64,000 nt of DNA from assembly GCA_017591395.1 (NCBI GenBank), contig WEDG01000203.1, positions 1 to 64,000 on the forward strand, in the 5' to 3' direction. Below are positions 24,562-35,819 of the stretch, in pieces; position 1 is the first letter of the stretch; every line of letters begins with the position of its first letter. Position numbers and translations under genes: made by a program. Source of the DNA: Schistocephalus solidus. Its lineage: Eukaryota; Platyhelminthes; Cestoda; Diphyllobothriidea; Diphyllobothriidae. The notes under the pieces were generated by a model that ran no database searches, had not been told where the DNA came from, and saw only the letters and a list, made by a program, of their open reading frames with translations.

Positions 24562-25937
24562 ATGGCCCTTTCTGATTGTGGCAAACAATCCCTCTGGTCT
24601 TCTCGAAATCATTTATTACTCGCTGCGGAATTCACCTCTTTGTCCCCAAACAGAGGAATCGTCTTGGCTTCGGCTCTCGGTAGAATTGAAAGTTTATTAT
24701 GCTGCTGCGTTTTACAGTTATTGTGACAAGGAAGGTTGTAGTACGTTTAATTGTAAAGTATTCTTGTGGATTTTCATGTTTGAAAGAATTCTACATACTG
24801 GAAAGACTTCTGGTAAATAGTGAATCCAAGGAAAACAACAACATAATTTTTCCTTATGCACTGGGTCTGTTGTAATTTCACTTTGGAGTTTTCTGTGTAT
24901 TAAAACTACACTGGATAAGTGTAGTCTGTGCATGCATTTACTTCTGGCCTTTTAGACCCCTTAACCGAATCCTAGACCGCAAACGTTAGTACAACAAAAT
25001 TTTATCAGTCTCGAGTATTGGATCAAAGCAAATAATAAATCCCATGTTTAATGGTCACGCGATTTCTCACCTCTTGAACTCACTTCCTATTGTGATTCAC
25101 ACTTTCTTTATTGCTATTGAGACTAACTAACTAAATTTTATCAGTCCCGAGTGTTGAATCAAAACAAATAATAAATCCCATGTTTGATGGATACATAATT
25201 TCTTGTCCCTATTGTGAATCACGCCTTGTTGTTTAAAATTGGGACTCGTTTGCTTATGCGTGTTTCATTCCATTGTAGGTTTGACCGTTAACAGTGCGTT
25301 CGCCGAGTTTTATTTGGCGAAATTAAGCCAGCCTGACCTCTTTGATGGACAGTTCTACTTCCAGATTCTTCATGAGAATGTATGTTTCCTGACTTTGCTA
25401 ATCTTTTTTTAGAATTCAAAAAGCTTTTCATCACCCACCCTATCCGCAAAAAAGATTGACGAAGAAAATATTGAACTTGAACTGAAATTGGACACCAACG
25501 ACCTGATGAAAATAATAGTTTCGAAGTTGACTGGAGGATACTTTGTTTGGACAAACATGTCTTTGATATTAAGTCAAAACACCATCGACGCTTCGGAATC
25601 GCCAAAATTCATGACGCGTATCGGTGGTCAATATGCTTGTAACTCTGTCATTGACATTACAATGTCGCAAAACTATACCTTTCAAATGGCCAATGCCACC
25701 TTTAGATCGTTCTCTAACCTCAAAGCAGCCAAGTATGTTTACAGTGTTTTTGTATCCAATCTAAACGTTCTGATAGGTTATACTGAAAGATGTCCCCGAG
25801 ACATCAAAATCAATGCGCCCGCGGCTGCGTTGACTGGTGCCTTTGTAGGCCTCGTTATTATTGGTATTTTTGTCGCCTTTGGTGGAGTCCAGTGTCACAA
25901 ACACATGAAAGCAAAGAAAGCGGCCGCTCAAAACTGA
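24562..25937 (+). CDS. LAMP-like type I membrane glycoprotein, three exons
   Basis: Predicted exons are 24,562-24,679, 25,279-25,379 and 25,413-25,937, about 247 residues, with phases 1 and 0 matching. The start ATG has an AAAATGG context and follows an in-frame stop; extra 5' exons carrying a signal peptide are possible, because none is visible. Introns are 599 nt and 33 nt; the short one contains an in-frame stop. Features resembling the lysosome-associated membrane protein luminal domain are the pattern GGQYACNS, the hydrophobic/polar strand pattern around NATFRSFSN, a second cysteine in TERC just before the membrane, and one transmembrane helix (PAAALTGAFVGLVIIGIF, about residues 209-231). 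There are several N-glycosylation sequons (NMS, NYT, NAT). The tail is short and basic (HKHMKAKKAAAQN) and lacks the GYxx lysosomal sorting signal of vertebrate LAMPs. The LAMP assignment is by pattern only. Confidence 0.55.
24996..25245. repeat. Tandem duplication of about 120 bp in the first intron
   Basis: Two adjacent diverged copies, about 24,996-25,122 and 25,133-25,245, share TTTTATCAGTC, AATAATAAATCCCATGTTT, and a terminal TATTGTGAATCAC-like block. They lie wholly within the 599-nt intron of the LAMP-like gene. Confidence 0.7.
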
Positions 25938-28900
25938 GCGCATGTCTTGGATTACTCTCAGAGTCCCTGTATTTTCATTTCCTTGCGCCATTTTAAGGTC
26001 TCCTGAAGCCCCACTGTATTTTTTTCTTTTATGCTGCTTGTAACATCCGCCAATTTATAGCGGAATTCTATATATCCAACACGGATACTCTACATTTCTG
26101 AACTGCTCAAGTGAATTATAACTTTGTGCATGTTTTAAAGGCTGGCATGTGTCTTCTATGTGACCTACATTAAATCATCCAATCCTGTTGCATTTTTCAG
26201 CCTCTCAGTAGCGGGTTGTTTGTCCTGTTTAAGTACTTTAACAGGCTTAACGAAATTTTTAAATAGGACCACGCCACCGCTGCTACCGCCCAAACTAATG
26301 ACTCTGAACTTTGGTTTAAATTAGCATAAAATTTATGTACTGGGGCTTTTGTAACGAAAGTAAATGACTGCGGCGATAAAGAGGGGTAGGATAATACAGA
26401 CTAGTGTGAATCATTACAGATATTCTAGCGAAAAAAGCTCTTTTGACTGCGCGTGGTTCGCTGTACATGACATAGCCAACCAAGGTCCCCAAGCTCAAGA
26501 TCACTCAAACTGCTCGGCCGAAAAATTTATTGCTTAAAGCATGTCACACCATCTTTTGGCCAGCCTATCTGATAGTTTAGTTGGATTCGATCCCTGTAAA
26601 GCATAATTTTGTACAAAAATAGTCTTGCTTGGTACGCATTAAGGAAATCCTGCACTGAGAATCTCATTTAGCCTAAAATTTTAATATAGAGCTATTTATA
26701 GAATACACTTTGGCGAATTGTTTCATAGATCTATGGTAAGAGCTGATAATTATGTTTTCAAGAGTCTAGTCAATCGAGTATACGACCAGGGCCCCATTAG
26801 GCTTGCCGCTCTACAGCTTACGGGACTATATTTAGGGTTCTGAGATTAGTATTGGGATTTTAATTTAATTGACCGACTACAATTAATTTCATAGGTGGGG
26901 GCCGTAAGTTTTACTCGGTGGCTGCACCTAAATGTCGAAACTTTTAAGGGCCTTGTACGAGTTCGTCGGTGACTGTGACCGCATGCATACGGTGTGACTT
27001 GGGGCGCGGACCGCTGCTTAACAGACATAACTCTGCTCAAAGGTCAGGTGACCGGGTTCTGTTATATTTCAACTGTTCCGCCTTTCCGAAGTATTTTATA
27101 GCCAACTGAATATCGCGAAAGTTGAACTATAGGACCCCTAGAAAACTCCTGTACTACGGAATGGTCATGCGGTTCATTAACGCCCAGAGGGGTTGGTAAG
27201 GGTGAGACTGCTTGCTAGCATCCTTCTGAAGCCTCATATGTGTCATTGAACTTCCTTAGCAGTCGGAAGTGTGCGTTCGGTGCCTGCTGACCGTCGAATG
27301 TGGTGCGAAATCATTCGCGGGATTTGGCTATCCACAAAAATTCTAGTAGTGGCGCACATTAGGGCTTAAAGGAGGACATGTGACTGTATAATTCTTTTTG
27401 GAGCCCAACTCCAGACACTTTGCGCTCGTTTTTCGAACGGTCGTGCAAGATTGAAAGTAATCCCTTTCTTTCTGAGTATTCACTGCCTACTAACTGAAAC
27501 TTTACCAATGATCCTGGTTCATAAACTATGCCTAACCCCTGAAAACGAACGCTAATTGTCACATTTATGGTGTGCACAACGCCTACCTTTTTTCAACCTT
27601 TCCAACCCTAATAGTCAACGCTCTTCAGCCTTTTGAGGCACAGAGTATTTTCTCCGGATTACAGGTAAGCCCTTCAGGCTTACATCTTCTCATATGTAAC
27701 TGATTTGGAATAATGGATTTCTTTCTAAAAGACGCGCCTCACACCACTTGATCCTCCTTGTGTGGCATATCTTGTGAAACATTTTTACTAAGAGTAATGG
27801 GCGTGTTCACAGGCATAGCATGCTCTCTTTTTAAGATTTACTTCTCGTATCATATTCTTGAAGTACACTTTGACCGCGAGAATATAATTTCGCGTGCTTT
27901 ATTTACTCCAGAGCAGCACATTGAACCAGGCATTCGCCATGCCGATAGCTACTAAATGCTTGGGGCGCGTTGAGTACCTCTGCTCTGTTACATGGCCTCG
28001 AAACCCGTTGGCCTTTAATATTCAAACAGCAAAGTTGGAAACCCCTATAATCCTTATCGGTGTTACCCCATTTGCAAGTTGCCTATTGACTTTTGGAACA
28101 AAATAAAGGCAGCGATGGAGGTACATTTCATTTGCATAATCCAAATCAGAAAAATTTCGTTAAAAGGTGCACCAGGTCATCATATTGTTTTGAAATGCTG
28201 TACGCACTAAAGTAAAACAGTCTCGTGAATGCGAACAGGACGGATAGTTAGCGGAAATTGAAGAGGCTGGTGGAATTTCATAGAAAATCGACAAAACTAG
28301 CGGGAAGGTTTCCCTGAAGTGAAAAAAAAACATTTGCGGGATAAAAAGTAAATACTACACCCCTTTTCGCTGAAGGCCTGATGCGTGCTCCCTGTACTAC
28401 TAATCCCTTAGTTAGACTGCATGCACACGAAGGCGGTTACACGTTAAGGTCATAAAGAAAGGTCAGTTTTTTTCGTTTTCGGACTATCTCCATCTTTAGA
28501 CAAACATGTAGAGTAACAGGGCAAAATGCATGAAAACCGATCGCTCAGGTCTGCTTCATGCTCATGCTGCTGGTTGCACGATGTTTTTGCAGTCCCCAAA
28601 CAGGAGTATGATTGAGGTTGAAACCCCCGACTGTATGTTCTTTAGTAGGTTACAGGTGAGGTTGACGTAACTATTTCTACATGGCTGGACCTGCGTGTAT
28701 GTTTCGTTCTCGGGTAGCTCTGTTATTCTCCCGGATGAAAACTCGAATGTAGAATTCTGTGTTTTACTAAGTTGCCACGAGAGATAGTGAAGTTTACCAC
28801 CGCATGTTAATTTAACTTTTCCAAAAGCAGCATTGGATACCCTCCCCCTTTAAACGTTCAATTAAACCAGAATAAGACACACACAATGTGGTAAATACTA

Positions 28901-29149
28901 GCGAACTCCCTGCTTGAATGAAACCGTCATTGTTTTGTATGACTTGACTACGAACTATGTCCACCAGGCAGTGTAGCCAAGGTTTTTCGAACTGATTTAT
29001 CATCTGGTTCACCATCGATAAGATGCATTCGACGACGCCACAGGCATCTCAGTATAGAGGATAGAATGTAATGATTTTGGTCGGGATGTCTTGTATGATC
29101 GTCTAAACAGGACATGGAAATTGAAAATGCACTGCTCGCATAAACTAGG
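25938..29149. other. 3' flank and intergenic stretch, no gene recognised
   Basis: Follows the stop of the LAMP-like gene. Possible poly(A) signals of the ATTAAA type occur near 26,170. The rest is non-coding by eye. A patch at about 26,830-26,860 (TTTAGGGTTCTGAGATTAG) looks like an inverted scrap of the CCTAA-type repeat. Open frames on both strands are short and mutually overlapping. Confidence 0.5.
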
Positions 29150-29440
29150 CGGTCTTAGGGTGAAGTTCAGGAAGGGTACATATGCCATGTGCCCTAATGC
29201 TAACACTAACCTACACACAAAACTAAACTGCCACCTTAATGTTTACTCTAGCCCGTAGCTAAACCTTACATTTAACACGATAATAACCTTAACCCATAGC
29301 CTAATCATGACCCTAACCCCAACTCTTGTCGTATCCTCCAACTTAAACATCTACCTCAACTCAACCCCGACCCTCACCTTAATCCCAAACATAATTTCCT
29401 TGGAGTTTAGCGCAAGGCCCCATGTATTATGGACATTTCC
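29150..29440 (+). repeat. Dispersed repeat with degenerate CCTAA-type stretches, copy 2
   Basis: The clearest copy. It starts with TCAGGAAGGGTACATAT, then about 190 bp of loosely repeated CCTAA, TAACCC and CCCTAACCCC motifs (for example at 29,308-29,322). It ends in the shared tail TTTCCTTGGAGTTTAGCGC followed by AAGGCCCCATGTATTATGG. It matches copies at about 22,036 and 44,630 at both flanks, which argues for a dispersed unit and not chance low complexity. Confidence 0.5.
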
Positions 29441-31882
29441 TTCTCCCGTGTCTTGGTTAGACGGTCATACAAGGCATCCTTGCCACGATTTTTAAGCATT
29501 GATCGCAAACAGCAGACCCATTCACCTTCCCTTCCTGACTCGTGCGGCTTATTTAATTCGCAATTCAGAAATCACTTCCGCTAAGGAATTTCTAGGTCAT
29601 TTCGCCATCGTGACCTGATGAGTGCCTTATTTTCGTTAACTAAATACCCTGCTCTCTCATCGTTCCGAATCATATTGACAAACCAGACAAAGATTACAGA
29701 TAATCTTTACGTAACCTCATCATAGGGCATCAAATTTACAGCTATATTTTCAGCTTCGGTTACTTAATCTGAAACAGAATGGCGTTCGTCTTTCATCAAC
29801 ACGGCGATAATTGGAGCCAGACGGCACTAGAAACCTTTAAAACTTGAATATCAAGCAATCCAGGGAATTTTGAAGTTTTCGGAAACCTGTGAAGCCCTAC
29901 GCAGTCAAACTCTGCCAAATGTTTTCTAAAGGATTGGCGAATGAGAGCAAAATAAATGTAGCGATTAATAGGATCGGAAATCGATTTTTTGGTCATTTCA
30001 GACGTTTGTCCTGCTGCCGAATACTGAAAGTAAACCCTCTGTCTGTATTATACCCTCTCACATTTTAAGCACATGTTTATGTTATGTTATCTGTATTTTA
30101 GCAAGTGGCAAATGAGTTCTACAAAACGTTTATTTAATAACCTTCCATCAGCTAAGATTTTATGCCTATAGAGAATATCGAAATCCGACCCCAGTTCGAT
30201 GTCTCTGCATCCCTTCTAAGCACTGAGTTGCTTAGAAGCAAACATCAACTTTTTAAAAACGCATTAGGTAGTCTAGATAACGCTAATCGCAGTAACCATC
30301 AGCCGCACCTAATCCTTGCACAGCAGGTTTAAGAGGACGTGAATATCTTACGCCAAAACTGATACAACTATCAAAAGATGCTCTCACATATGCTTCATTC
30401 TATTGCACAGGCCATTGGTTTTTTTTCTCCCAACCGAAGGGCCCGTTCTGGATTCTGCACTTGCAGGATTCATTTCTTAAGCCCCATTTACCAAATAAAT
30501 GCCCTGCGTTTTGCGTGCGCGATAATCATTGCCAGACAAGGAACCCAAGACTTGCTGATTTCCGGTCTTCAGGGCAGATACCGGAAAGGAATCCAGCATT
30601 AAGTTTTGACTAGGAATGCACTCACTTGCTGCTGATCTGTTCTACTAATGCAACGTGGTATTTTCTCAGGGATTCCTTGCACCAACCACCTGGTTTACGC
30701 TTCACAGACAACCGTTTGTGTCCGGGCGGCAGATCACGTGCTATCACCGTCCAGTCCACCCAGACAGCGCTTAGCGTCCCGGTTGAGGACCGCACCCCAA
30801 CTTCCCCTTGGTTTATCGAATTCTGATTAACCAGCAGTGAGATCGCAAGCGAAGAGTTTGTACCAGGCACACGAAAAGCCTCTGTTTCGTCTCCAAATCA
30901 AGCTAGAGTAACGAGTGTTACACCAAAGGCACGTTTGCGTCCTGACTACCACCACCACCTCCGACGGCAGAGCGTGAGATTGTGCCCAACTGACAAATCG
31001 CTGGGGCCTAATAGTCACTGAAAGCAGGACCAAGTATCGTATTTTCGTGAGTGGATCTCGGCCTCTATTGGTTGCCCGCAAAAAATAAGCCACGAAAGGC
31101 GATTCTAAGTCGCCTCGTTGTTGTCGTCATCGTCGGTCATATCTCTAGAAAGTTGCCTGCCACCGTAGAGCAGTCCACCAGCAGTTGTCAGAGCGATGAT
31201 GCATCCAGTCGGGTATTTTGTGACAGACTAAACTGACATTCATACAGACGAAGGCAACACGCCATCGTCACAGTCACCAGCATTGGGGCCCATCGATCAC
31301 AGAAAATGCGAAGCAATCCACCCTTGCCGCTAACAGCATGGAAACGGCTGCTTTGTGGGTGGGCATGCACACACTGACGAAGGCACATATCAGACCCACA
31401 GGCAGCCACACCTGTTCGGATTGGGTGTACGTGCACCCACGCCAAGAGTAGCTGGCGCTGAACGCGAGCCAAAAGATTGGGTTCTAAGGAAGCAAATGCA
31501 TCAGAAAGGGAGGCCTGTTCCTCGAAACTAAAACCTTATGCAGAAGTGAGTATCATACAATAGAAAGGAGGGGGGGAGAGGAGAGAACGCCGTAAATACT
31601 GTCTTAAGAGGAGTAAAGTATCCAAAAGGACGAAAAATGCAGACATAGTAAGAAAATGTTTCGTGTGCTACTGTCAGACGCGAAGATAAGAGGGGCGATA
31701 TATTGCACAAAAGGTATCACAGACAGAAAATCATCTCAAAAAGATATGCATTACTACTATGAATCGAAGGATGGAATTGGACTAGATTTTGGCGGAAAAA
31801 GATATGGCAAGACTGAGTTTTGGTTGTAAATGCAATGAAAGGAGATATTCCAAAGACAGTCATCATAATGCACTGGGAATAA
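29441..31882. other. No gene recognised
   Basis: Mixed sequence. The part at 30,600-31,480 is GC-richer than its surroundings with open frames on both strands (for example 30,622-30,870 minus and 31,188-31,472 minus), but none shows a family motif or convincing splice structure. A purine-rich run lies at 31,562-31,587. This flank may include the 3' untranslated region of the minus-strand gene whose stop is at 31,883. Confidence 0.45.
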
Positions 31883-32151
31883 TTACACCGGACATTCACG
31901 GTAAGGTGGTGGGGGACAACAGTCCTCGGGACGTTCAGTCGGTACCGTCGACCGGTTGACCGGTCTACCAAGTATAATCTGTTGCTTGGTTTTCAATATA
32001 GAAGCGTCGATGGCCTGGAGATCTCTATCCTTTTCGCGGAGACGCGTTATCATCAAGCCTACCATAGAGATCGCGACGACAACACATACGGTTGCCCCGA
32101 AAGCCAAGGTGACTGTGTGGTCTTCGTGAATGTCCTCTTTGCAGATTACAC
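31883..32151 (-). CDS. Last exon of a predicted type I membrane glycoprotein: TM and PPxY tail
   Basis: On the minus strand a TTTTTTCTTGGCAG acceptor precedes this exon, which starts in phase 1 and encodes 88 residues to a TGA stop. It opens with VICKEDIHEDH, then one transmembrane helix (TLAFGATVCVVVAISMVGLM), a basic stop-transfer (ITRLREKDRD) and a cytoplasmic tail of about 50 residues ending PEDCCPPPPYRECPV. PPPPY fits the PPxY motif recognised by WW domains such as those of Nedd4-type ubiquitin ligases, which sort membrane proteins; the double cysteine could be lipid-modified. Phase and content fit the exon ending at 52,597, so I place it as the 3' exon of that gene. I do not recognise the family. 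Confidence 0.5.
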
Positions 32152-33714
32152 CTGCCAAGAAAAAATGCCTATAAGAACCGCCAAAATAAAATAGATAAAA
32201 GTGGGAAAGTAAGATCACCAGGTAAGAATAATTCTCCCAGGAATTGCCAAAGTTCGGTGGGTTGGTTAACAGAGCAGTGTGAGCTACAACGAATAACACG
32301 CAAACATGCTATACAGAGCAGAAATCAAAACGCACAAGACTGTTGTGACAAAGCTTAAGTTTTTTCCAAATAGAAGGCACTATGCAAGTCGGATTAAAGT
32401 GGTGGGCCTCGTCACTTCGACAGTGGAACTAAGATATGTTCTGGCAAAATATGCTGCGATTAGGTTTTCCAGACCTCATTACTGTGCGGCGATTCCAGTG
32501 AATTTGATAGAGTAATACTGGAACATTCACATCAATTTCGAGCTCGATGCTGAGGCTTTGTGACAACGATTTCACGTTTAGTCGTTAATTTTACACGTAG
32601 TTCTAACCTGCACTCTGAAAACTGCGTGATGTAGAATGCGCGGGGAAATCTGGAGGACAGCTGATGGGTCGGACTTAGCACAACCGTGCCTAGCAGCAGC
32701 AGAAAATCAAAGAAACAGTTGTTTTACGTTTTTGTCTGTGTTTGGAGGAAGGTTAAACTACTTAGGACGCGTATTAAATCACTTCACGAGTATCTGGATG
32801 TCCCTTTAGAGTAAAAGTAGGTAAAGTACAAGCGGCATTTTAGGAAGCGTGCACGGAAAGTGATCAGAGGGCGGGCCATGCTGGTAACGCACAGAAGTTC
32901 TTTAAACATGAAGTGTTTCCTACAAAGGAGTAATCTGTTTGAAGAAGTTGTCAGTTTTTACATGAAAACTACAAAAACGAGTCATTTCAGAGACTAAAAA
33001 CAAGCTTATACAGACATTAAGAGGCCATCAAAGGCATATAGGAATAAAACAGTGACCGTGCCTAGTTATCGCAAAGCGGCAAAAGGGAGAATTATCGTTA
33101 CCGCAACGCTCCCCAAATGAGGTGACTACATGGAGGCAAATATGGGGACCTCCACCAACGCTTTTGAAATTCGGACACCAACTTATTCGGTTTGCCGCGC
33201 AGAGGCGCTTCACAGCTCTGAAATTGGACCAAATCGAAACTACAGCTGAGTAAAGTCTAAAAAAGTAGAAGAAAACTGGACACGCTTCCTATGCACTGAG
33301 TGCTCCGGAAAATTGGTGCAAGTTGTTTGGCAGGAAGCATCCCTGTGGGGACGGAGAATGTTTGATTCGAGTGTACGTCAGGAAGGTCTAGCAGTGGGGT
33401 TGTGGTAAACGTCGCCGTGACGGATTTGGTAAAAGAGGGCAGTGCGCGCGGACCCAGGATTTGCAAATGCTACTCGGAATGCTCCGTCCGCTGTGTCCCC
33501 ACTTTGGAGCAAAACACGACACCGCGTTAAGAAAGATGGTGTGGCCAGTTCGCTCTTGGAAGGTGGTACTGGTGGTTTGCCCCGTCGTTTTTGAGGGAGA
33601 TCAGGAGAAGCCGTGGTAAGTAGAGCAGGATTTACCTGCTTACAAAAGAACTGGCTTATTCTACTATAGTCATTCAGACGAGACAAATCAGAGCTATGAG
33701 GAGGCACTGACGTT
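32152..33714. other. Start of a very long intron (minus gene), no feature recognised
   Basis: If the gene model 31,883-55,044 is right, 32,152-52,596 is one intron of about 20.4 kb, unless exons were missed. In this first part I see no repeat or coding motif. The open frames are shadows of one another. Confidence 0.4.
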
Positions 33715-33935
33715 TTACTTGTACAACTTTAACGACGCTCCTCCTTTCAAAACACCACTATTCAAGGAAAAATATATGCATGGTTCTCATTTTTTTTCCC
33801 ATTGTGACCGATCATTCAAACCGCACATCAGCCTGGGCGGTCACCTACAAATCCATCCTAGTACGACCAGAGCACCACTCCCGGAAGCCAAGACACACCC
33901 GTCACGTACTTCTTACCTACTAACGCTGTCATAGG
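33715..33935 (+). mobile_element. RTE-type element fragment: C2H2 zinc-finger tail
   Basis: The open frame reads HFFSHCDRSFKPHISLGGHL and then QIHPSTTRAPLPEAKTH. The spacing matches a C2H2 finger in which the first cysteine has become phenylalanine or serine and the second is present (HCDRSF), followed by H-x3-H (GHLQIH). Fingers of the form CDRxFxxxIxLxGHLxIH followed by a TGEPVPxAPTH-like linker are, from memory, the repetitive C-terminal tails of RTE-type retrotransposons in tapeworm genomes. This fragment is therefore a transposon tail and not a host transcription factor. Confidence 0.5.
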
Positions 33936-34550
33936 GCATCCCGACACAGACAAAAACCCAGGGTAAAGCAGCAGGCCCAAACGTTCTTGCAAGAAATCCC
34001 TGCCCACAAACAGGAAACGCACGACACACATCAACCTGTTCGGTGAAAAGTGTGTATACAGTAGCAATAAGCGCACCGCACATTACTCATGCAACAGCTA
34101 TGCAATGCATACTGCCATCGTCGTTATGACATGCCACGTCAGTTACTGTGCCCAATTTCATCACTAGTCAGCTGACAAGCTCAGAAAGCCGACTATTGCG
34201 TGCGATGGCAAGGAGAATGAGGTCGATATCGAAGAGGAATCCATTCGGCACTCCTCGCAATAATAAATCTGACGAGTCAGCAACCATGGCTTGGGAGGCT
34301 GCTAACTGACCGCATAATCCAGTCCTACTTAGGACTGAGCATAGTGCTGCGATGACTTACTCTCAATGTGAGTTTTATGGTACTATCAATAAGGTGAGGT
34401 CCAAGACCACTCCTCCTAAAATGAGATCTAGCACGCGTGGAAGTAGGACCATGTCCTGTTTGTCAAGCAAATACGATTTATTTGGCTCCGTTGGCCACGA
34501 TGACGACGTCAACCTCTGATCCTCCTTATGTAGTCTCGCCAACGGCAAAC
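33936..34550. other. Intronic sequence, no gene recognised
   Basis: Moderate GC content; no coding or RNA motif seen. It may be decayed repeat between the C2H2 fragment and the SINE. Confidence 0.4.
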
Positions 34551-34680
34551 TTGGGCGTGGAAAAGGGAGAGGTAGATGCATCGAAAGTCTGCCTCACCAT
34601 GCATTCATGGAATTTTTGGGCGTGGAAAACGAGAGGTAGATGCATCGAAAGTCTGCCTCACCATGCATTCATGGAATTTT
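34551..34680. repeat. 65-bp tandem duplication
   Basis: Copies at 34,551-34,615 and 34,616-34,679 are almost identical. Each starts TTGGGCGTGGAAAA and contains GGTAGATGCATCGAAAGTC and CACCATGCATTCATGGAA; the main difference is a one-base change in length near GGGAGAGG/CGAGAGG. High identity suggests a recent duplication. It sits in what would be the body of the adjacent minus-strand SINE. Confidence 0.85.
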
Positions 34681-34728
34681 TGCCAGCTTTGAATAATTCA
34701 TTTGACCCAGTTGTGAAAAAATGGGCAG

Positions 34729-34814
34729 CCTCGGTGGGATTCAAACCCACGACAACAAGGGGAGGCCTTTAGTACAGCCGACCCTCTAGCCAAGTGAGCT
34801 ACGAGGCCCACCGA
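34729..34814 (-). repeat. tRNA-derived SINE head (tRNA-like sequence)
   Basis: The minus strand reads a tRNA-like sequence: GCCTCG pairing with CGAGGC as acceptor arm, a box A-like TAGCTCACTTGGCTAGAG, and a perfect five-base T arm GTGGG-TTTGAAT-CCCAC holding a B box (GGTTTGAATCC). The anticodon-loop region reads CTGTACTAAAG and the variable region is longer than in normal tRNAs. Downstream on the minus strand the sequence continues into the 65-bp duplication. A tRNA-derived SINE is the best reading; an isolated tRNA pseudogene is the alternative. Confidence 0.6.
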
Positions 34815-35664
34815 GAGCTTCGAGTTCAATCACACGGCGAAGTGGTTTTGTGGCTGGATGGTAGAACCAGAAACGTGAGACACTGGTGGGGCTGGTCTTT
34901 CATGAGGCAAGCCACACGGCGGTAAACGAACAAACTTCGTACCACTGATCGGTAGCCCCAAACACAGCCACTGCATACGAAACAACACTTAGGCAAGAAT
35001 CTACTTGGATAGTGTCCTCTTGCATCTTTAAAATATTCGAAATTCGACAACGCATGGTTCAACACTTGCAATGGAGCTACCTGACGCCGATTCGCGAAGT
35101 AGTAAGATATAACAGGGCACAGAAGACACTAGCCAGAGACATTCTCAGGACTGGTTACATGAGAGTGAGCGTCTCTGTATTGATTAAATGCCAGGTTGTT
35201 GCCAAAGACATTGAGATTGGTTTCTATATGGGTTTCGAGCTCCCGGGCAACGGAGCATTTGCATGCTTTAAAGAAAGGATCCTTGAGCAGTGCGACGACG
35301 GCGAGCAGAAAGGTGTGCAGAAAGTGGCATAGTCTCAATCGAAGCTCAAAAGCATTTTAACACAAACAAGTGCTTTATGTGAAAATTTACTGAAAAACAA
35401 AACTGTTGCAAGCCCACACGAAGCATAGAAGGAAATGTACAAGCGGTCTAAAATGTGTGTTTTGACCGTAAAGTTCACTTCAGACTGCATTCATTAACTG
35501 AACACTAGAGCATGTGGTTGATGTATTGGCAATTACAGACCTTGAACCCACTGCTGTCAAATTTCTGAAACCACTGTTAGTCCCGAAACTCATAAACGTA
35601 AACTTGACTGGCCTGAGAAGATGCGAGGTCTGTAGTCTGATCCTGTTAAATGTCCTTATATATT
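34815..35664. other. Intronic sequence, no gene recognised
   Basis: Overlapping open frames on both strands (for example 35,012-35,332 plus) have no recognisable motif. The minus frame starting near 35,332 begins with a hydrophobic stretch, but its start is not an ATG. Confidence 0.4.
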
Positions 35665-35819
35665 CAGATGAACATTGCCGGCAAAGACAAGGGAGACTGA
35701 AATGGCATTTCTGACTTACTAGCCGTAATCAGCTAGTCATACCCAACCCAAAGTGGTGCATACGGTGGGATTTGAATCCGCGACATTGGAGGATGGACGC
35801 CCTCACCAATCAGTTAGAG
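35665..35819 (-). repeat. tRNA-derived SINE, minus copy of an inverted pair
   Basis: On the minus strand a tRNA-like head holds box A (CTAACTGATTGGTGAGG) and box B (GCGGATTCAAATCCCACC). The body runs GGGTTGGGTATGACTAG to CAGTCTCCCTTGTCTTTGCC and ends GGCAATGTTCAT. The same body follows the plus-strand head just to the right, so the two copies face head to head. Confidence 0.7.

Noticed and set aside
29150..29440. True interstitial telomere array
   Set aside because: The CCTAA motifs are irregular and the flanks recur elsewhere, which fits a dispersed repeat better.
30600..31480. GC-richer block with open frames on both strands
   Set aside because: No splice sites, codon pattern or motif favours either strand.
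34729..34814. Functional tRNA gene with a TAC anticodon
   Set aside because: The T arm is perfect, but the D stem and variable region deviate and the sequence runs on as a SINE body, so a tRNA-derived SINE is more likely.
35129..35338. Minus-strand frame beginning with a hydrophobic, signal-like stretch
   Set aside because: The first codon is TTG, it overlaps an open plus frame, and it has no sequons or family motif.
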